Source: JAPLGE01 sp964355545 (lineage in GTDB: Bacteria > Bipolaricaulota > Bipolaricaulia > UBA7950 > UBA9294). Taken from it: a DNA stretch of 38,185 nt. Of the stretch, positions 23,347 through 30,900 are shown in pieces. The stretch is from the NCBI GenBank assembly GCA_964355545.1, contig CAYHEK010000006.1, positions 1 through 38,185 of the forward strand, read 5' to 3'. The translations under genes were made by a program, and so were the position numbers. Position 1 is the stretch's first letter, and every line of letters begins with the position of its first letter. The notes below the pieces were generated by a model that saw nothing but the letters and a program-made list of their open reading frames with translations, was not told the DNA's origin and did not search any database.

Positions 23347-23976
23347 CTAGAACCTCTCCTTCAATTCCTCCACCGCTTTGCAAGTCAAGAGGAGCCCCTG
23401 GTGACGCAGGATGTCGTATACGTTCAGGCCGCTTGAGGCCAGGCACTTCACCCCAGGGAGGTTAGAGAACGACTTCTTGACGGCGCGATTATACTCGCTC
23501 GTCCCCACGGCGACCAGGGTCGTAGAGGTCATGCCCACGCGGTTAAGAAGCGAAAGGGCGAGCTTCGTCTTGGGCTCGTCAAACCCGATGCGGTCAATGA
23601 GGACAACCCTCCCCTCCCCGGCCCGATCGGAGAGGGCCGCCGCGAGCGCCCCTTGGCGCATCTTCTTCGGGAGCTTGAGGTGATAGGAGCGCGGCTTCGG
23701 CCCGAAGACGATTCCGCCCCCCGGCCACAGCGGGGAGCGCCGCGACCCGGCGCGGGCGCGCCCGGTCCCCTTCTGGCGCCACGGCTTGCGTCCTCCCCCG
23801 CGGACCTCCCCGCGCGTCTTGGTCGAGCTTGTCCCTTGGCGCCGGTTCGCAAGCTGCATGCGGACCGTCCGATACAAGAGGTCGGGATGGACCGGCGCCC
23901 CGAAGATTCGCTCGTCCAGCTCGACCGCTCGGGGCTCTCCCTCTCCATCAAGCGTGTACACCTTCGCTTCAACCAT
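23347..23976 (-). CDS. rplD: 50S ribosomal protein L4
   Basis: L4 lines the exit tunnel and in E. coli autoregulates the S10 operon. The 209-residue product has RRQGTSSTKTRGEVRGGGRK, PWRQKGTGRARAGSRRSPLW, GPKPRSYHLKLPKKMR and VYDILRHQGLLLT. It overlaps rplC by 8 nt. Confidence 0.97.
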   Translation of the reverse strand: MVEAKVYTLDGEGEPRAVELDERIFGAPVHPDLLYRTVRMQLANRRQGTSSTKTRGEVRGGGRKPWRQKGTGRARAGSRRSPLWPGGGIVFGPKPRSYHLKLPKKMRQGALAAALSDRAGEGRVVLIDRIGFDEPKTKLALSLLNRVGMTSTTLVAVGTSEYNRAVKKSFSNLPGVKCLASSGLNVYDILRHQGLLLTCKAVEELKERF

Positions 23977-24592
23977 GGGTCTTCCTCAGCTCCAAGAGCC
24001 CGCCGCGCGGCCCCGGGGTCGGTCCCCTCAGCACGAGGAGGTTCCGGTCCGCGTCGACGCGCAGGATCCTGGACCCCTTCACCGTGACGCGGCGCGCCCC
24101 AGCGTGGCCGGGGAGCTTCCGCCCCTTGACGATCCGGCCAGGGAGGGCGGAGTTCCCCACCGCGCCAGGACGACGATGAAAACAGGAGCCGTGCGTCTTC
24201 GGCCCCCCCGCGAAGTTCCACCTCTTCATGACTCCCTGGAACCCCAGCCCTCGAGAGGTTCCCGAAACGTCGATCTTCTCCCCCGCGGAGAAGATCTCCA
24301 AGCCGATCCGATCCCCGATCTTGTACGCGCTCGAGTCGTCGACCCGCACTTCAAACAGGTGCCGGTGGGTGGGGAGACCCGCTTTCTGGTAGTGGCCGCG
24401 CAGAGGGCGAGTCACCTTGCGCTCCGCGACCTCTTCATAGCCGAGTTGGAGAGCGTTGTAGCCGTCCCGCACCTCGGTCTTAACCTGCACCACACGACAG
24501 GGCTGCGCCTCGAGCACGGTCGCTCCCACGGCGCGGGTGTCGATGAACAGCTGCGTCATCCCGATCTTGCGCGCTAGAATCCCCAGGCTCAT
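23969..24592 (-). CDS. rplC: 50S ribosomal protein L3
   Basis: L3 reaches into the peptidyl-transferase region. The 207-residue product starts MSLGILARKIGMTQLF and has VSGTSRGLGFQGVMKRW, GSCFHRRPGAVG (the finger near the active site; the usual GS.G.S...PG.V..G is partly varied) and LPGHAGARRVTVKG. It lies 27 nt after rpsJ. Confidence 0.97.
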   Translation of the reverse strand: MSLGILARKIGMTQLFIDTRAVGATVLEAQPCRVVQVKTEVRDGYNALQLGYEEVAERKVTRPLRGHYQKAGLPTHRHLFEVRVDDSSAYKIGDRIGLEIFSAGEKIDVSGTSRGLGFQGVMKRWNFAGGPKTHGSCFHRRPGAVGNSALPGRIVKGRKLPGHAGARRVTVKGSRILRVDADRNLLVLRGPTPGPRGGLLELRKTHG

Positions 24593-24619
24593 CCCCGCGT
24601 ACCTCCGTTCCTATACCCT

Positions 24620-24928
24620 CTAGAGCTTGATCTCGATGTCGATCCCGGTGGGGAGCTCAATGTCCATCAAGGCATTGATCGTCTCCGAGGTCGGTTCCTT
24701 GATGTCGAGCAGGCGCGTGTGGATCCGTTGCTCAAAGTGCTCCATCGAACGCTTGTCGATGTGCGGAGAGCGCAGGACCGTGTAGACCCGCCTCTCGCTG
24801 GGAAGCGGGATGGGACCCGAGATCTTCGCCCGTGTCTCCTTCGCCGAGTCCACGATCTTCTTAATCGAACTGTCGACCAATTCGTGGTCGTATCCCCGCA
24901 ACTTGATGCGAATCCTCTCTCTCGCCAT
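24620..24928 (-). CDS. rpsJ: 30S ribosomal protein S10 / NusE
   Basis: S10 is in the 30S head and also joins NusB in antitermination complexes. The 102-residue product has RIRIKLRGYDHELVDSSIKK, GPIPLPSERRVYTVLRSPHI, DKRSMEHFEQRIHTRLLDI and LPTGIDIEIKL. It begins 2 nt after the fusA stop; the tuf gene often found here is absent. Confidence 0.98.
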   Translation of the reverse strand: MARERIRIKLRGYDHELVDSSIKKIVDSAKETRAKISGPIPLPSERRVYTVLRSPHIDKRSMEHFEQRIHTRLLDIKEPTSETINALMDIELPTGIDIEIKL

Positions 24929-24930
24929 CG

Positions 24931-27006
24931 CTAGTACCCCCGACTCCTGATGATTCCCTCCTCAAGCCCTCCCGGGACCATCTCGTAACGCGCCACCCGG
25001 AGGGTGTACGTTGCCCGCCCCTGGGTCAGGGAGCGGAGCCGCGTAGCGTAACCGAAGGTCTCCTTGAGCGGCACGGCGACGAAGACAATCTCGACCGTAT
25101 CCCGTGACCGAAGCTCTCGGATCTCCCCGCGCCGGCGCGCCAGGTCCTCCATCACCTCTCCCAAGTATTCACCCGGCGTGATCACTTCTCCCTCCATGAT
25201 GGGTTCAAGGAGGGCGAACTTTCCCGTGCTGTAGGCCTTGTGCAACGCAACCGCTGCGGCCGCGCGGAAGGCCAACTCCGAGGAATCGACCGGGTGAAAA
25301 GAGCCGCCCACCAGGGTGGCTCCAATGTCGACCAAAGGATACCCGGCGAGTGGCCCGTTTGTCAACGTCTCCTTCACCCCCTCTTCCACCGCGGCTCGGT
25401 ACGCCTTGGGGACCTCGTCGCGTCTGATCGCGTCTGTGAATCGAAAGCCGCTTCCGCGTGCCAAGGGCTCAAGGTGCAAGACCACGTGTCCGTACTGGCC
25501 CCGTCCGCCGGTCTGCCGGACGAACTTCTCCTCCACATCGAGCGGCACACACAAGGTCTCCCGGTACGCGACCTGCGGCGGGCCGACGAGGGCAGAGACT
25601 CCGTACTCCTCGCGCAGCCGGCGCACGAGGACCTCGAGGTGCAGTTCCCCCATCCCCGCGATGATCGTCTGGTTCGTCGCCTCGTCCACGTGAACGCGGA
25701 AAGTGGGGTCTTCAGAGGCAAGCCCCGAAAGTCCCTCGGAGAGGGCGCCCTGCTCGGCCTCGGTGCGCGGCTCGATGGCGACGAAGACAACCGGCTCCGG
25801 GAACTCGATCTTCTCCAAAAGGATCGGCGCCGACCGATCGCAGAGCGTATCGCCGGTCGAGATCTCGCGAGAGCCGACGATGGCGACGATGTCCCCCGCC
25901 TGCGCCCCGTCGAGCGGGGTGCGCTCGTCGGCGTGCATGCGGAAGATCTTCGCCAACCGAAGGACCTTGCCGGTCGATGCGTTCTGGACCTGGTCCCCGA
26001 CCGCCACCCTCCCCGAGTAGATGCGAATGAAGACAAGCCGGCCGACGTAGCGATCCCTGAAGACCTTGAACGCGAGCGCAGAGAAGGGCTCCTCCGGGTC
26101 GGCCCGTCGCGTCGCACCGCTCTGCACGTCGCGCACCGGCGGGACGTCGGCAGGCGAGGGGAGGTAGCGGACCACCGCGTCGAGGAGAGGCTGGATCCCC
26201 TGATTCTGGTAGGCGGCCCCCCCGAGGACCGGCACGAGGCCGCCCTCGATGCACCCCCGTCTCAGGCCGGCGTGGAAGGCGCTTGAGCCAACCTCTCTTC
26301 CCTCCACGTAGGCCTCCATGACCCGCTCGTCGAACTCCGCCACCCGCTCGATCGCCCTCTCTCGGTAGCGCGCGACCTCCGCGTTCAGGGAGTCGGGCAC
26401 AGGGGAGAACTGATAGCGCTCGCCCTGAGAGGCGACGTCCCAGGTGATCAAGTGCCGCTCGAGGAGGTCGACCATCCCCACAAGGCGGCGGTCCTCGTCG
26501 CGGTAGGGGAGCTGGAGAGGGACAACGACCACGCCGAGCCTCTCCTCAATCATCTCGAGCGTCTCGCGGTAGCTCGACTCCATCCGGTCGAGCTTGTTCA
26601 CAAACGCCAGGCGCGGGATCCGATACCGGTCGGCCTGCCGCCAGACGGCCTCGGACTGCGACTCCACCATCTCCACGCCGGAGAACAGGACGATCGCGCC
26701 GTCGAGGACGCGCAGGGAGCGCTCCACCTCGGCCGTGAAGTCGACGTGTCCCGGGGTGTCGATCAGGTTGATCCAGTGATCGTGCCAGGGGCAAGTCGTG
26801 GCGGCGGAGGTGATGGTGATCCCCCGCTCGCGCTCCTGGTCCATCCAGTCCATTTCGGTCGTCCCCTCGTCGACCTCGCCGATCTTGTGGGTCCGTCCGG
26901 CGTAGAAGAGGATCCGCTCCGTGGTCGTGGTCTTGCCGGCGTCGATGTGGGCCATGATGCCGATGTTGCGGATCCATGCGACCCCAGGGAATGCACTCGC
27001 GGGCAT
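24931..27006 (-). CDS. fusA: Translation elongation factor G
   Basis: EF-G is the GTPase that drives translocation. The 691-residue protein has G1 AHIDAGKT (19-26), the G2/switch region EMDWMDQERERGITITSAAT, G3 DTPGHVDF (83-90) and G4 NKLD (137-140). Domain IV carries RQTGGRGQYGHV, and domain V follows EPIMEGEVITPGEYLGEVM. It has one full set of domains I-V. GGAAGGA lies 5 nt before the ATG. The gene is separated from rpsG by a 48-nt gap that holds a hairpin and a U8 tract, and lies 2 nt before rpsJ. Confidence 0.97.
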   Translation of the reverse strand: MPASAFPGVAWIRNIGIMAHIDAGKTTTTERILFYAGRTHKIGEVDEGTTEMDWMDQERERGITITSAATTCPWHDHWINLIDTPGHVDFTAEVERSLRVLDGAIVLFSGVEMVESQSEAVWRQADRYRIPRLAFVNKLDRMESSYRETLEMIEERLGVVVVPLQLPYRDEDRRLVGMVDLLERHLITWDVASQGERYQFSPVPDSLNAEVARYRERAIERVAEFDERVMEAYVEGREVGSSAFHAGLRRGCIEGGLVPVLGGAAYQNQGIQPLLDAVVRYLPSPADVPPVRDVQSGATRRADPEEPFSALAFKVFRDRYVGRLVFIRIYSGRVAVGDQVQNASTGKVLRLAKIFRMHADERTPLDGAQAGDIVAIVGSREISTGDTLCDRSAPILLEKIEFPEPVVFVAIEPRTEAEQGALSEGLSGLASEDPTFRVHVDEATNQTIIAGMGELHLEVLVRRLREEYGVSALVGPPQVAYRETLCVPLDVEEKFVRQTGGRGQYGHVVLHLEPLARGSGFRFTDAIRRDEVPKAYRAAVEEGVKETLTNGPLAGYPLVDIGATLVGGSFHPVDSSELAFRAAAAVALHKAYSTGKFALLEPIMEGEVITPGEYLGEVMEDLARRRGEIRELRSRDTVEIVFVAVPLKETFGYATRLRSLTQGRATYTLRVARYEMVPGGLEEGIIRSRGY

Positions 27007-27034
27007 GGACGTCCTTCCTCGTGGCGCAGGAGCG

Positions 27035-27065
27035 AAAAAAAAGATCGACCGCTACTACCAGCGGT
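27035..27065 (-). terminator. Hairpin followed by U8, candidate attenuator between rpsG and fusA
   Basis: On the minus strand ACCGCT-GGTAGT-AGCGGT (27065-27048) forms a 6-bp stem with 6-nt loop that includes the tandem TAG TAG stops of rpsG. After five bases (CGATC) comes TTTTTTTT (27042-27035). The stem is short and set back from the T-run, so partial termination or an attenuator is more likely than full termination. Confidence 0.4.
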
Positions 27066-27513
27066 AGTGGGCGAAGGCCCGGTTCGCCTCGGCCATGCGA
27101 TGCACGTCCAGACGCTTGTTGTAGGCCTTCCCCTCTTTACGCGCTGCGTCCAGGATCTCCGCGGCGAGGCGGCTCGCCATCGTGTGCTCGCCGCGTTCGC
27201 GGGCCGCGCGGACGATCCAGCGCAGGGCGAGCGCGGCCTGGCGGTCGGGGGGGACCTCGTAGGGAACCTGGTAGTTCGCCCCGCCGACGCGGCGGGAGCG
27301 GACCTCCAGGCGCGGCGTGCAATTGGTCATCGCGGCCTGGAAGACGTCGAGAGCCGGGGAATCCGCGCGCTTCTCCACCTGGGCAAAGGCCTCGTAGACG
27401 ATCCGCTCCGCGGTCGCCTTCTTCCCCTCGAGCATGACGTAGTTAACTAGCTTTGCGAGAAGCTTACTATTGTACTTGATGTCGGGCTTGACATCGCGAC
27501 CAGGGATCTGCAT
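27055..27513 (-). CDS. rpsG: 30S ribosomal protein S7
   Basis: S7 starts assembly of the 30S head and in E. coli regulates the str operon. From ATG 27513 it has 152 residues: DIKYNSKLLAKLVNYVMLEG, VGGANYQVPYEVPPDRQAAL and a normal NKRLDVHRMAEANRAFAHYR end. The N-terminus (MQIPGRDVKP) is short and lacks the usual PRR start. It lies 14 nt after rpsL. Confidence 0.96.
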   Translation of the reverse strand: MQIPGRDVKPDIKYNSKLLAKLVNYVMLEGKKATAERIVYEAFAQVEKRADSPALDVFQAAMTNCTPRLEVRSRRVGGANYQVPYEVPPDRQAALALRWIVRAARERGEHTMASRLAAEILDAARKEGKAYNKRLDVHRMAEANRAFAHYRW

Positions 27514-27527
27514 CGGGCCCTCCCCTC

Positions 27528-27899
27528 CTAGCTCCCCTTCTTCGCCCCGTACTTCGAGCGCCCCTGCCGGCGCCCCTCGACCCCCTCCGAGTCGAGGGTC
27601 CCGCGCACGATGTGGTAGCGCACCCCCGGCAGGTCCTTCACCCGGCCGCCGCGCACCAGGACCATGGAGTGTTCCTGCAAGTTGTGCCCCTCCCCGCCGA
27701 TGTAGGCCGTGACCTCTTTCCCGTTGCTCAGACGAACACGGGCCACCTTGCGGAGCGCCGAGTTCGGTTTCTTCGGCGTGCGCGTAAAGACGCGCGTGCA
27801 CACCCCGCGCCGCTGTGGGCAGGAGGAGAGCGCCCTGGACTTGCTCCTCTTTTCCTTCGGCTTGCGCCCCAAGCGAATGAGCTGATTGATCGTCGGCAT
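27528..27899 (-). CDS. rpsL: 30S ribosomal protein S12
   Basis: S12 controls decoding accuracy. The 123-residue product starts MPTINQLIRLGRKPK and keeps the decoding loops RTPKKPNSALRK (Lys43, Lys44) and GGRVKDLPGVRY (Lys88, Asp89). The residues commonly changed in streptomycin resistance are wild type. It begins 2 nt after the rpoC stop. Confidence 0.98.
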   Translation of the reverse strand: MPTINQLIRLGRKPKEKRSKSRALSSCPQRRGVCTRVFTRTPKKPNSALRKVARVRLSNGKEVTAYIGGEGHNLQEHSMVLVRGGRVKDLPGVRYHIVRGTLDSEGVEGRRQGRSKYGAKKGS

Positions 27900-27901
27900 A
27901 G

Positions 27902-30900
27902 TCAGTTCTCCAGATTGGTCGCGATTATAGGTGAGACCAAAGGGTCTGTCAACTCACTTTCAGAAGCGGGTTCTGCGGCCTTTGTCCCTTTCGCCATGCG
28001 CGAGGGGAACCCGGTGCCGGCAGGGATCCTCTTCCCCACGATGATGCTCGGCTTTAGGCCTTCGAGCTCGTCCATCTCTCCGCGGAGGGCCGCCTCGGCA
28101 AGGACCTTGGTCGTGCGCTGGAACGACGCGGCGGAGAGCCACCCCTTCGTCTGAAGGGCCGCCTTCGAGATCCGCAGGAGCTCGCGCTCGCCGACGGGAA
28201 GGCGCTTCTCCCCGAGCGGGATTTCGACCGTACCCTCCCCTTGTCGAATCCGGACGAGAGGGGCGCCGACCCGGGCCGCCGCCTTCAGGATCTCCTCGGT
28301 GACGGTGTCGCCGCTCGCGGCGATCAACTGGCCGCCCACCACGACGTCCTCCGCGATCGTCTGGCCGATCGCCTCTTTGCGCACCTGCTCCGCCTCCGCG
28401 TTCGCCTCCAAGAGCGTCTGGACCTCTCCCCGAAACTCCTCCAGGGCGACGAGGTCAGAGAGGAGGAACCGGGAGTCCCCTCGGTCGAGGATGCGGACGT
28501 TGTTTAGGATCTGGCGGATGATCACCTCGAGGTGCTTGTCGTTGATGTCCACTCCTTGCGCTTTGTAGACCTTGTGGATCTCGGTCAAGAGGTACTCACG
28601 CGTCCTCTTCACCCCCGCCGTCTCAAGGAGGGTGTGCGGCGCCACGACTCCCTTGGTCAGGAGGTCCCCTTCCTTCACCTTGTCCCCCGCCCGCACCGTC
28701 GCCGCCTGATCGATCTTCACGACGCTCTTGGGACGGAGGGAGAGGGTCGTCGTCCCTCCCTTCTCGGTCACCTTCTCCACCATGACGAGGCCCTGAGGGA
28801 TCTCAAGCTTCACCAGTCTCTCCCCCTCGCTTGTCTTCTCGCCGCTCCCCACGAGCGGCGAGAGGTCTGAGGTGAGGGGAAACCGGACTCCCTGGCCCCG
28901 TGGGTTGTACACGACGACCCGGTCCGGGAGGAGGAGGACGGTCCCCTCCGCCTCAGCGGCGACGAAGATGGGCTTAGACCGAGAGGTGAGCTGATCTCCT
29001 TGCCTCACCTTTGCGCCCGGCTCGACCATCATCCGCGCCCCGTAGGGAATCTCATGCTCCGCAGCCGTCCCGGCCCGGCCGATGAGCTGGAAGATGCGAT
29101 CCTTCCCCTCGGGGGACTGGACCGTCCCGGGTCGGTCGGCGAGGATCGGCTCGATATTGAACCGATCGGTCAAGGCGTCCCCGGCGGCGACCTTCTCCCC
29201 TTCTTTGACGCGCGGGACCGCCCCGCGCGGCAAAAGGTACGAGCGGTCGCCGGCTGCCGCGTCGAGGACGACCATCTCCCGCTTCTCTTTGCTCACCAGA
29301 ATGTAGACCTCGCCAGCGCAGGGGCTCTTGGAGTCAACGAGGTCCTCCGCATCGACCTCCTCGCCCACCTCGGCGTGCACGAGGAGGGAAGGGAGCCGCA
29401 CCGTCCTCCGCTCGCCCGTGATCTCGACGCGATCCCCTCCGGCGGCGGTGGAGGTGACGGCAGTCACGTGGCCGTCGAGCGGGGAGATCCCGGCCTGAGC
29501 GCTCTTGACCGTCTTGCGCGCCTCGAAGAGCTCCTCGGCGCGGGGAAGCCCCTGGGTGATGTCCTCTCCCGCCACGCCCCCTGTGTGGAAGGTGCGCATC
29601 GTGAGCTGAGTCCCCGGCTCTCCCACCGATTGCGCGGCGATCACGCCGACTGCCGTGCCGAGCTCGACCGGCCGGTGGCTGCTCATGTCATAGCCGTAAC
29701 AACGCTGGCAGATCCCTTTCTTCGTCTCACACACCATCGGCGATCGGATCACGATCTGCGGACGCACCTTGAGGCGCGTGATCCCCGCGGCGCGGAGGGT
29801 CTTGATCAGGCGCGGGGTGACAAGCTCATCCGCCTGGAGGAGGACCTGGCCGCCCGTGGGATGGCGGACGTCGTCCACGCTCTTCGTTCCGATCAGCCGG
29901 TCCTCTTCCTCCTTTCCTCCGATGGGGAGGTCGACTTCCAGCTTCTCGATGTGGACGGCCATCTCGTGGGTAATCCACTGGTTTTGCTCCCCGAGGACCT
30001 CGCCCGTGCTCGGGTCGACGATGGGCTGGCTCGCGACCCGGCCGTAGATGCGGTCCCCGATCGGCTCCATCACCTCCGTCTTGCTGTAGCGCAGGGGGTC
30101 GATCTCCACTCCCTGTGTCGTCCCGCAGTCCTCCTCGCGGACGACCGTGTCCGACGTGGCATCGACGAGACGACGGGTCAGGTAGCCCGAGTCCGCCGTT
30201 TTGAGGGCCGTGTCGGCCGCTCCCTTGCGGCCGCCGTGGGTGGAGATGAAGTACTCCATCATGTCCAGACCCTCGCGGAAGTTCGAGATCACCGGCATCT
30301 CGATGATCTCACCCGAGGGACCGGCCATTGGCCCGCGCATCCCGCAGAGCTGCTTCACCTGATCTGGGCCGCCCCGCGCCCCCGAGATGACGATCCCGTA
30401 GACCGGGTTGAACTTGTGTCGGCGAAGGTTCTCCATCGTCGCCTCCTCCACCTCGTCCACCGTTCGGCGCCAGATACGGACGACGGCCTGGAAGCGCTCC
30501 TCCTCGGTCGCAAGACCCAGCTGGTGCATCTTGTCGATCCGCATCACCGCGGCGGTGGAGCGACGGATGATCTCCTCCTTCTCCGGGGGGATGAGGCAGT
30601 CCTTGATGGAGATCGTCAGGCCGGCCTGGGTCGCGTATTTGAACCCCAGGTCCTTAAGGTTATCCAGGACCTCAGCGGTCTTCTCCCAACCGAAGCGGTG
30701 GTAGCAGTCCATGATCAGGGCCTTGGTCGCCCGTCGGTCCATCACCCGATGGTAGTCGCGCGTCTCTCGAGGCAGGACGAGGTTGAACTCGGCTCGGCCG
30801 AGCGTCGTCTCGACGACGGCTCCGTCGACCCGGATCTTCACCGGGCTGTGGAGGTCCAGGAACCCCTCCTCTTGAGCCCGTCTCGCCTCGACGATGTCGC

